Shown here: piece by piece, positions 38,098 through 48,162 of the stretch | Position numbering within the stretch: the first letter of the stretch is position 1 | Layout of the letters: each line of letters begins with the position of its first letter | Source of the DNA: Archangium lansingense | GTDB taxonomy: Bacteria; Myxococcota; Myxococcia; Myxococcales; Myxococcaceae | DNA length: 64,000 nt | NCBI RefSeq assembly: GCF_026626635.1 | Contig: NZ_JAPNKA010000001.1 | Span: 11,392,501 to 11,456,500, forward strand | Direction of reading: 5' to 3' | Made by a program: the position numbers and the translations under genes | The notes under the pieces: generated by a model | What the model was told of the DNA's origin: nothing | Databases searched by the model: none | Seen by the model: only the letters and a program-made list of their open reading frames with translations

Positions 38098-38125
38098 CGG
38101 GCGACTCGGAAACCGTGGGGGTCCT

Positions 38126-39526
<1,401 letters not shown>

Positions 39527-39681
39527 GAGGGGAGCACTAGTGCAGGGGCCCGCCCATGGCAAGTCATCACCGCCCGTCCGCGCCCGGACAGACGTATCGC
39601 CTACACCCGGCCGGTCCCGCCCCCCGTGCTTATCCTCCGCGCGGCTCATGGCGGCACGCGCGAGCCGGGGGGAGCCAACAT

Positions 39682-40455
39682 ATGGAGCTGCGCAAACCTC
39701 TGTTCATCGCGGCACTCGTGTTGCTCGGCCTCTGTGTCCTCGTCGAGGTGGGCGCCTCCATCGTGTTGCCCCGCCCCGTCGCCAGCCGTGCGGACATCGA
39801 GGCCAACCTGCGCAGCGAGGGCGCTCAGGACGATGTGAGTGTCGAGGAGGTGCTCGCCATGCAACGCGAGAACCCCCCGACCCCGGGCCTCGGCATCCCC
39901 TACCTCGCGCTCGTTGACGGGCTGCTGCTGCTCACCCTCGGGCTCATGGGTGCCAGCCTCCTCATCCCCGAGCGCGTCCACGGTCAGGTCCAAGGGGTGG
40001 TATCGCTCGTGGGCGCCATCGTGGCCCTGCTGGCCGGTATCGGCATGCTCGTGGGCGCCATCGGCCTGCTGCTGCTCATGATCGCCCTCTTCACCTCGGT
40101 ACCCTTCGGCACCATTGCCTACCTGGCCATCTGGGGCTTCTTCAACCGCGGCGGTGCCTCCGCCACGCTCGGCCTCCTCATGGCCTTCAAGGTGGCCGCT
40201 GGCATCTGCCTCGTGCTCGCCCAGCCGCGCTTCCTCCAGAACAAGGGCCTGGTGCTGCTCTTCCTCACCTCGCTGGTGGCCGGCGCCCTCCTCAGCATCC
40301 TGCACGGCTGGGTACCCATCATCCTTGTCAGCATCACCGATGCGCTGGGCGCCATCATCGTGGCCATCCTCGGCCTCATCTGGGCCGTGGTGCTCTTCAT
40401 CGGCGCGCTCGTCTCCATCTTCCGGGTGCTCAAGCTCAAGCGCACCGCTACTTGA
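39682..40455 (+). CDS. Multi-span membrane protein of unknown function
   Basis: A 257-residue integral membrane protein. ATG 39682 has GGGGGAG seven bases upstream. An N-terminal helix (LFIAALVLLGLCVLVEVGA) is followed by a soluble loop of about 55 residues, then about six further hydrophobic helices (residues 75-255) ending with a basic RVLKLKRTAT tail. The sequence is low-complexity hydrophobic and no transporter signature is visible. Its stop is 4 bases from the convergent stop of the membrane protein at the end of the injection-system cluster. It is on the other strand, so it is not part of that operon. Confidence 0.7.
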   Translation: MELRKPLFIAALVLLGLCVLVEVGASIVLPRPVASRADIEANLRSEGAQDDVSVEEVLAMQRENPPTPGLGIPYLALVDGLLLLTLGLMGASLLIPERVHGQVQGVVSLVGAIVALLAGIGMLVGAIGLLLLMIALFTSVPFGTIAYLAIWGFFNRGGASATLGLLMAFKVAAGICLVLAQPRFLQNKGLVLLFLTSLVAGALLSILHGWVPIILVSITDALGAIIVAILGLIWAVVLFIGALVSIFRVLKLKRTAT

Positions 40456-40458
40456 GCC

Positions 40459-40944
40459 TCAGCGCAGCTTCACCGGGCATTCGGAGGTGTTCCCCACGCC
40501 CAGGGTACACGTCAGCGAGAGCGTGGCCCCCTCCTCGGGTACGTCCAGCCCCCGGCGCTCTCCCAGTCCATCAATGGAGGCGGGAACAGCGGGCCCGCCC
40601 TTCGGCTCGAGCCTCACGTCCACCCGGCTCCCCGACAGGGGCTCCACGTTCACCGTGCGCACCCGCGCTCCGGCCTTCGCGATGTCCACCCGGCACGCCA
40701 GCCCCCGCGCCACCCTCACGGTGCCATCGGACAACACACAGCCGGTCGTCTTCAGGTCCTCCTCCGCCACCGGCCGCGGCTTGACGAAGCGCTCGCGCAA
40801 CCGCTCGCGCTCCTGCTTCGACGTCGGACTGGAGCCCCTGGAGGAGTGGTCCTGCGCGCCCAGCCCTACCCCCAGCACGTACAGCGCAACGCAGGCGAAC
40901 ACCGCCAGGATGAGGAGAATGGTGGAGGGCTTGGGCTGGGCCAT
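40459..40944 (-). CDS. Single-span membrane-anchored protein at the end of the CIS operon
   Basis: A 161-residue protein. One N-terminal helix (STILLILAVFACVALYVLGV) follows Lys5, so by the positive-inside rule the remaining 130 residues face the periplasm. After a charged region (KQERERLRERFVKPRP) there is a beta-rich domain with four cysteines (GCVLSD, LACRVDI, LTCTLG, ECPVKLR). It lies 12 bases after the Cys-rich membrane protein on the same strand and is probably co-transcribed. No family is recognised. A role with the injection system is inferred from position only. Confidence 0.6.
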   Translation of the reverse strand: MAQPKPSTILLILAVFACVALYVLGVGLGAQDHSSRGSSPTSKQERERLRERFVKPRPVAEEDLKTTGCVLSDGTVRVARGLACRVDIAKAGARVRTVNVEPLSGSRVDVRLEPKGGPAVPASIDGLGERRGLDVPEEGATLSLTCTLGVGNTSECPVKLR

Positions 40945-40956
40945 GGCACGCGCTCC

Positions 40957-42018
40957 TTAGGGAGTGGGAATCGTGCGCCGCGGCTCGAGCTGCATCTCCT
41001 GGAGGAGGCGGTGGTCCCGGATGATGGCCGGCCTCACGCATTGGCCCTCGACACACACCGTTCCGAGCGGGCACCTGGGGCACAGCACGACGCCCCGCGT
41101 ACAGGTCCCGTTGCAGTCGCCGGTGACACACTGGGAGGGGTGGGTGCACTTCTCCCCCATGGGGATGAGGCAGAAGCCCTGGAAGCACGTCAGCGGAGAG
41201 CGGCAATCGTCGTTGCTGTCGCAGGTGTCTCCCAGCGACACCTGCTCCTTGCACGCGCCCGCTTCGCAGCGTCCCGTGACGCACTGCTCGGGCTTCTCGC
41301 AGCCGGTGAACCCCGCGAGCCCCCGGCAGGCCGCTTCGTGACACGCCAGGGGCTCCTGGCAGTCATCCGGGCTGTCGCACTTGTCCATCAGGGCCACGCG
41401 CTCCTGACAGGTGTCCACCTCGCAGCGGCCCGTGGCGCACTGCTCGCCGCTCGCGCACCCCTTGAAGCCCGCCGTGCCGATGCAGACGTTGCCCGCGCCG
41501 CAGGTGAGGTCCTTCCCGCACCGCGGCTCCTTCTTCGCGCAGGCCACCCCGAGCCCGGGCCCCTCTCCCCCTCCACGCGAGGAGAGAATGGCCACCACGA
41601 CCCCCACGATGAGCAGCCCCCCCGCGGCAAGCGCCACCAGCCACCAGGGGAAGGGCTTCTTCACGGGTGCCGCCGCTTCCCGCACGGTGAAGGCAACCGC
41701 GGGTCCCCGGTCGTAGTGCTCGTCCGGGTTGGAGATGCTCGCCGCCACCAGATTGAAGCTGTACGAGCCCGGCGGCGTGCCCGCTGGAGCGGAGATTCGC
41801 ACCGGGATGACCGCTGTCCCATCCGGCGACAGGGTCCTCTCCATCCCATCCGCGAACGTCAACCACTCGGCGCGAGTGTTGCCGGCCGGCTCCACCGTGG
41901 CCCGGACGGTCACTCCCGTCCCCAGCTTGTTGGAGATGGTGAAGGACACCTCGCCGCGGCCCGAGGCGTCTAGCTGCACGCTGCTCGTGGTGGCGGTGAT
42001 GTCGAAGGCGCGCGGCAT
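40957..42018 (-). CDS. CIS-associated membrane protein: Ig-like domain, one TM helix, 28-Cys domain
   Basis: A 353-residue protein. Residues 5-115 look like an Ig-like/CARDB-type beta-sandwich (FTISNKLGTGVTVRATV, VPVRISAPAGTPPGSYSFNL-like pattern). Residues about 127-146 form a membrane helix preceded by KK, so the N-domain should be cytoplasmic and the C-domain periplasmic. The last 200 residues contain 28 cysteines in tandem units of about 50 residues with the pattern GC..(G/P)EQC.TGRCE...C and GD.CDS.DDC..PL.C. The ATG overlaps the stop of the gpI-like baseplate gene by one base, so it belongs to the operon. I know of no CIS component like this; it is a candidate inner membrane anchor. Confidence 0.7.
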   Translation of the reverse strand: MPRAFDITATTSSVQLDASGRGEVSFTISNKLGTGVTVRATVEPAGNTRAEWLTFADGMERTLSPDGTAVIPVRISAPAGTPPGSYSFNLVAASISNPDEHYDRGPAVAFTVREAAAPVKKPFPWWLVALAAGGLLIVGVVVAILSSRGGGEGPGLGVACAKKEPRCGKDLTCGAGNVCIGTAGFKGCASGEQCATGRCEVDTCQERVALMDKCDSPDDCQEPLACHEAACRGLAGFTGCEKPEQCVTGRCEAGACKEQVSLGDTCDSNDDCRSPLTCFQGFCLIPMGEKCTHPSQCVTGDCNGTCTRGVVLCPRCPLGTVCVEGQCVRPAIIRDHRLLQEMQLEPRRTIPTP

Positions 42019-42533
42019 CAGCTCGCTCCTGGTGTGGGCTGCTCGAAGTGCAGCTCGTAGGTGACGTAGGCGGGCTTCTCCCGCTCGATGATGGCCTCCA
42101 CCATGGGCCGGTGCGCGGCCAGCTCCGCCGGAGCGCGCACGCGCAGGTGAAAGGGCCGGGGACGCCCACTGGGGCCGGGTACCTGCTCCTCGATGACGAA
42201 GTCCTCGCGCCCGGTGGCCGTCCGCAGGAAGAGCAGCAGCCCTCGGGCCGTGCCACGCCAGCGCGACAGCTCCACCGCCGCGGCCACCAGCTCGCGCATC
42301 CGTCCCAAGCCCGTGGTGACGGGCACTCCCAGGTCCACCCAGTGCGCCAGGAAGGGTACGAAGCGCTCCGGCGCGCGCAGCGGGTGGAAGAGAGCCGGCA
42401 GCTCGGCCAGCAACGCCTCGGAGGGCGCGTGCAGCGTCTCCATCACGTCCAGCAACGCCACCAGCGGACCATTCTCATGGAGGGTCCGCTGGAAGACGCC
42501 GGGCAGCAGCCGGACGATTTCATTCCGCTTCAT
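42018..42533 (-). CDS. Phage tail protein I-like baseplate component
   Basis: A 171-residue protein resembling P2 gpI / TIGR02242-type tail proteins of contractile injection systems: LPGVFQRTLHENGPLVALLDVMETLH at the start, LAHWVDLGVPV, and WRGTARGLLLFLRTATG in the centre, ending in a YVTYELHFEQ strand. These proteins join the baseplate wedge (gpJ-like) to outer parts. The start overlaps the gpJ-like gene by 14 bases and the stop overlaps the membrane-protein start by one base, so translation is coupled along the cluster. Confidence 0.75.
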   Translation of the reverse strand: MKRNEIVRLLPGVFQRTLHENGPLVALLDVMETLHAPSEALLAELPALFHPLRAPERFVPFLAHWVDLGVPVTTGLGRMRELVAAAVELSRWRGTARGLLLFLRTATGREDFVIEEQVPGPSGRPRPFHLRVRAPAELAAHRPMVEAIIEREKPAYVTYELHFEQPTPGAS

Positions 42534-45111
42534 CGACGGTCACCACCTCGAGCTCATGCGGGCCCGACACCAGGAGCCAGGTGGGCGGCAGCGTCACCTT
42601 CTCCGTGAACTCCTGCGTTGAGCAATTCTCGAACTGGCCCCCTGCCTTGCGCTGGCGATGGACACCGGCCGGGCCTCCCGCGAGCAGCAGCCCACCTCCG
42701 GGCGCCGCCGCCAGCGCGAATACCGGTTGGAAGAGGCGCTCGCGCTCACGCAAGGGCAGGCCGCTGTCCACCCCGGGGCGGCTCCACGAGGCCTCGCGTC
42801 GGCTCGCGTCCATCCACAACACGCCCGCGCGGTGTGTGGCGGCATAGGCCATGGCCCCATCGAAGGCGAGCGCGAGGCAGCTCCCTCCATCCCAGTTCTT
42901 GTCCAGGGGGCGCCACCCATCCGGCGGATCCGCCGAGCCGAGCAGCTCCCAGCTCAAGCACCCCTTGCCCGGATCCGCGCCGCTGGCCGCGGCCAGTCCT
43001 GCCCAGAGGAAGGAGCGAGGCCCATCGCGCTGCACCTCCAGCACGCGCACGTCCTGGTTGCGCAGGCCGATGTGCCGGAAGCTATTGCCGCGCCCGCCGC
43101 TGCTGGAGAGGTAGACGCCGCGCAGGCTCATCCCCGACACCGCGACGCTCACCCCGCCGCGCGCATCCGTGGAGGCGGCCACGGAGAGGAAGCCCAAGTC
43201 GTGGTCCGAGGGGTCCACCAGCACCTGCAAGGGGGTGGCACCCTCCTCCACCGCCAGCTCGAAGAGGCCCACGCGCGTGGCCATCAGCAGCACGGGCACG
43301 CCATCGCGCACCATCCACGCCAGGTCCTCCACGTGGTCCAGCGTGTGCGTGGTGCTCTCCCACGTCTCGCCGCTGTCCAGCGAGAGATGGATGCGCGAGC
43401 GCTGGGGCTCGTCCGTCAGCCGCGCGGCCACAGCCACCAGTCCCGCGCGCTGCGGATGGGCCTCCACCACCTCCACCTGCTCTCCGGGGAAGCGGCCCAC
43501 GCGCTCCCAACCATCCGCGTCGGAGACCGTCCGGAAGAGGGCATCACCCCCACCGGCGTAGAAGGTGCGGAGCTGGAAGGCGTCCTCGGTGAGCGTGCGC
43601 ACGTCCTTCGGCACCTCGTCCACCACCAGGCGCACCTGGTCCACGTAGCTGACGCCGGGCTCGGCGAGCAGGGTGTCGTAGACGTGCGAGACGCGCAGCG
43701 ACTGGCCGAAGCGCCAGCCCCCCGGCTGAAGCTTCGTGGGCAGCGGGTTGAGGGCCTGGTGCAACCGCTCCAGCGAGCGGCGCTTCAGCGCGGCCTGGTC
43801 CTCCGCCCGGTGCACCACCACGCGTGCCCGCACACGCACCATCTTGTAGCGCGCCCAGCCCACCTGGCACGTGGTGCCCAAGGGCCGCCGCTCGTTCAGC
43901 GCCCTCTCGATACGAGAGCGCGCCTCCTCTGTCTCGTGCTGGCGCAGCGACTCTTGGGTGACACCCTCGCCCGAAGTGCCCTGAACGTTGGGAGGCAGGT
44001 AGGGCACCAGCAGCACCTCCACCGCGCCCGGCAGCGCGTGCGCCCAGAGTTGCGCCTGAGTGAAGGCCTTGGCGCGGGCCACCGCTCCCGAGCTGCGCAG
44101 CGCCAGCCGCTCGTAGTCTTGGGCGGTGATGGCGCGCCCCAGCGAGTGCAGCTCCTGCGGGCCCCGGACAAGGGCGTTCTCCAGCGTCTCCGCCGCACGG
44201 CCACCCACGGCCGGAGAGGGATTGGTCACCTTCACGCCGGGTAGCGCCGTCTTCAGGGTGTCCAAGGTCCCCGCGGCCACGTTGCCCGTGAGCCCTCCAC
44301 CGCGCAGGTACCACAGCATGATGGCCCGGCCCGCCTTCGGCACGGCCGCCAGGGCGCGAGGCTCCGTGGACAACGCGCCGTCCTCTCCCGTCATGCGGGC
44401 CGCGGGCGCGAAGATGACGGTGCCCGTCATCCGGTCCACCACGTAGGCGGGCTCGTCCGACGGCAGGTTGGTGAAGTTCTCCACCTCGCGCCAGATGCGG
44501 TACGTCTTGTCCCCCAGCTTGCGCGCCGGCACGCGCCCGTCCAGCTCTCCGGGCAGGGCCTCCACTCCCACCATCAGGTCCCTGCCATCTCCCGTGGGAG
44601 CCACGATGGGCGGGCGGCGCGCCGTTACGGACAGGCCCGGCATTCCCGTACCCACTCCCGCCAGCTCTGCCTCCACCTGCTCGCCGTGGTAGGCGAGCAC
44701 CTCCACCTCCGTGCCTCCCGCGGGAATACGCACGGCCTCGGCGGTGAGGAAGATGACGGGCTCGGCTCCAGCCTCGGCCCGCGAGGTGGTGACACCCGTG
44801 CCGCGAGGAATCTCCACCACGCTCGTGGCGGGACGCGCGAGGCTGAAGCGCAGCCGCACCGTGGCGGCGCTCGGGGGCTGCAGCCGCACGCCGAGCAGGC
44901 GGAGGAACTCGACGTAGGCCTTCTCCGGCAGCCGGTTGAGCCGGTAGAGCATCGTCTCCGTCAGGTGGGCGAATACATCCAGCAGCACCATGCCCGGGTC
45001 ATGCGGGGTCAGGTCGGTCCACTCGGGGCTGGCCCGCACGATGCGGTTGCGGGCCTCCTCCAGGAGCTGCTGGAAGCTGCGGTCATCCAGGTTGGGTGAG
45101 ATCAGCGGCAT
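42520..45111 (-). CDS. Baseplate J-like protein with C-terminal BNR/propeller-like extension
   Basis: An 863-residue protein. Residues 1-490 match putative baseplate assembly proteins (TIGR02243/gpJ, Pvc11-like): FQQLLEEARNRIVRASPEWTD, HDPGMVLLDVFAHLTE, ARPATSVVEIPRGTGV and AVGGRAAETLENALVRGP. From about 505 to 863 it carries a beta-propeller-like region. An Asp-box, SLDSGETW, lies near residue 576, with further blades such as LLMATRVGLFELAVEEG, SLRGVYLSSSGGRGNSF and AYAATHRAGVLWMDAS. Standard gpJ homologues lack this extension. It could be a receptor-binding or wedge-decorating domain replacing fibres. It overlaps gp25 (1 base) and gpI-like (14 bases). Confidence 0.85.
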   Translation of the reverse strand: MPLISPNLDDRSFQQLLEEARNRIVRASPEWTDLTPHDPGMVLLDVFAHLTETMLYRLNRLPEKAYVEFLRLLGVRLQPPSAATVRLRFSLARPATSVVEIPRGTGVTTSRAEAGAEPVIFLTAEAVRIPAGGTEVEVLAYHGEQVEAELAGVGTGMPGLSVTARRPPIVAPTGDGRDLMVGVEALPGELDGRVPARKLGDKTYRIWREVENFTNLPSDEPAYVVDRMTGTVIFAPAARMTGEDGALSTEPRALAAVPKAGRAIMLWYLRGGGLTGNVAAGTLDTLKTALPGVKVTNPSPAVGGRAAETLENALVRGPQELHSLGRAITAQDYERLALRSSGAVARAKAFTQAQLWAHALPGAVEVLLVPYLPPNVQGTSGEGVTQESLRQHETEEARSRIERALNERRPLGTTCQVGWARYKMVRVRARVVVHRAEDQAALKRRSLERLHQALNPLPTKLQPGGWRFGQSLRVSHVYDTLLAEPGVSYVDQVRLVVDEVPKDVRTLTEDAFQLRTFYAGGGDALFRTVSDADGWERVGRFPGEQVEVVEAHPQRAGLVAVAARLTDEPQRSRIHLSLDSGETWESTTHTLDHVEDLAWMVRDGVPVLLMATRVGLFELAVEEGATPLQVLVDPSDHDLGFLSVAASTDARGGVSVAVSGMSLRGVYLSSSGGRGNSFRHIGLRNQDVRVLEVQRDGPRSFLWAGLAAASGADPGKGCLSWELLGSADPPDGWRPLDKNWDGGSCLALAFDGAMAYAATHRAGVLWMDASRREASWSRPGVDSGLPLRERERLFQPVFALAAAPGGGLLLAGGPAGVHRQRKAGGQFENCSTQEFTEKVTLPPTWLLVSGPHELEVVTVDEAE

Positions 45112-45545
45112 CAGGCGGCCCCTCCCGCGAGCTCGAGGCCAAAGAGCAGCCGGTCCGTGCGCTGGGTGGTGCGCACGCGGTATTCGAGCGAGATGTCGAG
45201 CCGGAAGGGCTCCTCGGCGCTCCGGTTGGCGTCCAGGTCGAGCAGGTCGATGCGCGGTTCCCAGCGCTCCAGCGCCCGGCGCACGTAGTGGATGGCGAGG
45301 CCCGCGGTGGTGTCGTCGTTGGGAGCGAAGACAAGCCGGTGCAGCTCGCAGCCGTAGTCCGGGCGCATGACGCGCTCGCCGGGCACGGTGGACAGCAGCA
45401 AGAGGATGGCCTGACGCACCGAGGCCTCCTCCTGCACCATGGCGATGCCACCCGAGGGCGACAGCCGCAGGCCGCCGGGCCCGATGCCAACGAGGTCCAG
45501 GTCCGGGTGGAGGAAGCGCCAGGCGCGGTAGCGGGGAGCGTTCAT
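45111..45545 (-). CDS. gp25-like baseplate wedge protein
   Basis: A 144-residue protein of the gpW/gp25 family (Pvc9-like), a core part of every contractile baseplate. The family pattern is clear: AMVQEEASVRQAILLLLSTVPGERVMRPDYGCELH and the later beta strand RLDISLEYRVR. The conserved E-V-Q-x3-Q-I-L-T-PGER-pattern fits well. ATG 45545 overlaps the PAAR-like stop by four bases, and its stop overlaps the gpJ-like start by one base. Confidence 0.88.
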   Translation of the reverse strand: MNAPRYRAWRFLHPDLDLVGIGPGGLRLSPSGGIAMVQEEASVRQAILLLLSTVPGERVMRPDYGCELHRLVFAPNDDTTAGLAIHYVRRALERWEPRIDLLDLDANRSAEEPFRLDISLEYRVRTTQRTDRLLFGLELAGGAA

Positions 45546-45880
45546 CGGCCCTCCGACACGAACGGCTGACCGGGAGTGGTGCAGTGGTACTTCACCACGC
45601 CCGGCGGGGTGCCATCCGTGAGCCCGGTGACGATGTCGAGGACGACAGGCTTTCCGTCCACGCGAATCCACGTGGAGTAGCCCGCCTGCACCTTGAGCGT
45701 GGTGGTGCACGGCTTGATGGTGGGCCCGATGTTGGGACAACCCGTGATGGGCCGGCCCTCCGGGTCCGCCTGGACGAGCACCGGGCGGCCCTCGATGGTC
45801 ACCCACGACTGCGAATGGGTGAGGCCGACCTTGCCCAGGTGCGCGCACTGCAGCAATGCGTCCACGGTCACCCAACGCAT
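45542..45880 (-). CDS. PAAR-like spike tip protein
   Basis: A 112-residue protein placed between the VgrG-like spike and gp25 genes, as Pvc10/Afp10 is in known systems. It shows the short beta pattern of PAAR/DUF4280-type tips: LLQCAHLGKVGLTHSQSWV, an ITGCPNIGPTIKPCTTTLKV centre with possible metal-binding cysteines, and DGKPVVLDIVTGLTDGTPPG. The ATG directly abuts the spike gene stop (TGA then ATG). It would cap and sharpen the spike. Confidence 0.75.
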   Translation of the reverse strand: MRWVTVDALLQCAHLGKVGLTHSQSWVTIEGRPVLVQADPEGRPITGCPNIGPTIKPCTTTLKVQAGYSTWIRVDGKPVVLDIVTGLTDGTPPGVVKYHCTTPGQPFVSEGR

Positions 45881-47401
45881 TCAGTCCCTCCTCCGGAAAT
45901 CGATGGTGGCGGCTTCGATCGTGACGGACTTGCCGGGGGCCTCGATCTCGAGCGCCGTCTCGGCGTGCAGACGGACGACACCGGGAGACAGCTGGAGGTA
46001 GCTGCCTTGCTGGTCCTCCAGGCGGAGCGTGCGCGTCTCGTCGTTGAAGCGCAGCTTGAGCCCTCCCGGGGTGAGCAGGTTGAAGCGGCGCACCGCCGCG
46101 CCGGAGATGCCCGTGTCCGGTGGCCCGTTCGTCCCGTAGAGGCCCCCCACCACCACCCCCTGGGCCGGGTCCTCCCCCGAAAGGATGAGCAACACGCTGT
46201 CCCCCACGTCCGGCAACATCACCAGGCCCTTGCCCGCGCCGGCGCCCGCGCAGAGCACCTGCATCCAGTCCGTCTCCACATCGCCGCAGGTGGGCAGCGA
46301 GACGCGCACCCGGCCCTTGTTGTCGGGGTCATCCACTCGGCTCACCACACCCGGCACCACCGAGGAGGCACGTGGCCGGGCCCGCCGGGGTGGAGGCGCG
46401 GAGGACAGCTCGGAGATGAAGCCGTGCATCGCATCCAGCGTGTGCGTGACGGCGGTCAGGACATACTGGCCCGAGACCACTGGCACCACGCCGCGCACGT
46501 CCACGCGCATACCGGGGCGCAACCGGGGGTCTCCCTCCGCCACCCCGGTGAGCACCACCTCGCGCGCCAGCCGATGGTCCAGCTCCGCCCGGGCCAGCGC
46601 CTCGGCGTGTGCAGTGCCCTCGGCGTTCTCGTTGACGAGGGCCCGCTCGCCGCTGCCCCCCACGCGCTCCGGTGACACCGAGGCCTCCACTCGCCGGCCC
46701 ACGCGGCCTCCGGAGGGGCTCGCCTTGTAGACCTCGCCCTGGAGGGCGTTCCACCCCGCCGAGGACACCGAGCGGCACGCCGGGTCCCCATTCACTTCCA
46801 CGCTCGCCTCCAGCAGCGACTCGCCCATCACCAGCGGCACGGGGTCCCCGTATCCGTCCAGCGACAGCAGGCGCAGCACGCCCTCCTCCAGCGCCAGCCA
46901 CAAGCCACTGCGCTCCGTCTGCTCCACGAGGAACTCGAGGTCCGACTGCCCGTGCTGGATGAGGTGGCGGGAGAGTGGACCAGGCTCGGAGGCCTCGACG
47001 GACAGGCCGAGGTCCGACACCAGCTCGCGCGCCAGGTCCCTCGGTGTCACCTGCGCGTGCACCCGCACCGGCTGCCGCTTGCGCAGGCGGTGGAGCAGGT
47101 CATAGCACCGGACGCGCACCTGCCGCGTTCCGGAGGCCCCATGGACGTACTCCACCGCCGTCACCTCTCCCACGAAGAGCGGCTCACGCCGAGCGGCCAC
47201 CGCGATGCGCAGCGCACTGCCAGGAGGCAGGCCGCGGGTGGCCAGGGCTCCTCGCGGGTCCGTGAAGGTGAGCTCGCACAGCGCGGGCAGGGACAGGTGC
47301 TGCTGCACACGCACCGACTCCAGGGCGCGCAGCTCCTCGGGCGCCATCGGCGTCCCGTCCACCTCCACCCGCAGCTCGGGTAGTCCCCGGACGGACTTCA
47401 T
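45881..47401 (-). CDS. VgrG/gpD-like central spike protein
   Basis: A 506-residue spike with gp27-like ring and gp5 OB-fold parts (Pvc8-like). Residues 1-340 include LPELRVEVDGTPM, ESVRVQQHLSLPALCELTF and RVRCYDLLHRLRKRQPVRV. The OB-fold starts near 375 (SRVDDPDNKGRVRVSLP) and contains GLVMLPDVGDSVLLI and VVVGGLYG, followed by a short beta-helix-like end. ATG 47401 overlaps the preceding LysM gene stop by four bases and lies at the homology start. Confidence 0.9.
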   Translation of the reverse strand: MKSVRGLPELRVEVDGTPMAPEELRALESVRVQQHLSLPALCELTFTDPRGALATRGLPPGSALRIAVAARREPLFVGEVTAVEYVHGASGTRQVRVRCYDLLHRLRKRQPVRVHAQVTPRDLARELVSDLGLSVEASEPGPLSRHLIQHGQSDLEFLVEQTERSGLWLALEEGVLRLLSLDGYGDPVPLVMGESLLEASVEVNGDPACRSVSSAGWNALQGEVYKASPSGGRVGRRVEASVSPERVGGSGERALVNENAEGTAHAEALARAELDHRLAREVVLTGVAEGDPRLRPGMRVDVRGVVPVVSGQYVLTAVTHTLDAMHGFISELSSAPPPRRARPRASSVVPGVVSRVDDPDNKGRVRVSLPTCGDVETDWMQVLCAGAGAGKGLVMLPDVGDSVLLILSGEDPAQGVVVGGLYGTNGPPDTGISGAAVRRFNLLTPGGLKLRFNDETRTLRLEDQQGSYLQLSPGVVRLHAETALEIEAPGKSVTIEAATIDFRRRD

Positions 47402-48162
47402 GTCGACCCCCGAATCGCCGAGGCCGGCGGCAGGCGCAGCACCGTGCCCGTGCCCAGGTGCATCGGGTCGTTGATGCCATTGAGCGAGGCGATGAGCCTC
47501 CACATGGACGGGTCCCTGTAGCGCTCCCAGGCGATCTCATCCAGGCGCTGGCCCGAGCCCGGATCCGGCCCACCACTGAGGACCGACTGGGTGTCGAAGG
47601 CTTCGGGAGGGAGACTCCCGGCGACTTGATTGGCCAGTTGCTCACTCTCGGCGCCGACGCCGCCCGGGGGAGCGCGTGGGGCTTCCACCTGCCGGGCAAC
47701 CTCCTCCTCCACGCGCAACAGGCGCAGCGAGAGCCAGGAGCGCCGAGGCGCACCGGTGGCGGTGAAGTGCTCCAGCCGCTCGGCCACCGAGGCCACCACG
47801 CACGCCATGTTCAGCACCTTGCCCCAGACGACGCGCAGCAACGAGGGGCGGCCGTACCCCTCCTCGGCATGCGCGTTCTCCGCGAGCTGCCACAACGGTC
47901 GCGTCAGGTCCCTCACGTCCTCCGACGTCACCGAGGAGCCCGCCAGCGTCACGTCGAAGAGCAGCTCCAGCTTGAGCTCGGTGGTGCCGCCACCTGTGAA
48001 GAGGAGCGGATCGTCCATGAGTCCCGTCCCCGTGAGCGGCATGCCCAGTGCGCGCCGGGGCCGTACTCCCGCCGTCCGGCGCACCACGAGCGTCTCCGGA
48101 TTGAGCAGTGCGCCCAGCCGGAGGCCCTCGGGCTCGATGAGGAAGGCCACGCGCTCCATCAC
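47398..48162 (-). CDS. LysM-containing tail protein, Pvc7/gp53-like
   Basis: A 254-residue protein of the type that links tube and spike in eCIS and T4-like tails. The N-terminal part (VAFLIEPEGLRLGALLNPETLVVRR, LLFDVTLAG) matches CIS tube-initiator proteins. A C-terminal LysM-like module follows (RLDEIAWERYRDPSMWRLIASLN, GTVLRLPPA). The start overlaps the Pro-rich gene stop by four bases and the stop overlaps the spike start by four bases. Position between tube and spike genes agrees with Pvc7/Afp7. Confidence 0.85.
   Translation of the reverse strand: MMERVAFLIEPEGLRLGALLNPETLVVRRTAGVRPRRALGMPLTGTGLMDDPLLFTGGGTTELKLELLFDVTLAGSSVTSEDVRDLTRPLWQLAENAHAEEGYGRPSLLRVVWGKVLNMACVVASVAERLEHFTATGAPRRSWLSLRLLRVEEEVARQVEAPRAPPGGVGAESEQLANQVAGSLPPEAFDTQSVLSGGPDPGSGQRLDEIAWERYRDPSMWRLIASLNGINDPMHLGTGTVLRLPPASAIRGST

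Noticed and set aside
42658..44244. A 528-residue plus-strand frame opposite the gpJ-like gene
   Set aside because: Shadow frame; the minus-strand frame carries recognisable baseplate motifs and overlapping operon neighbours.
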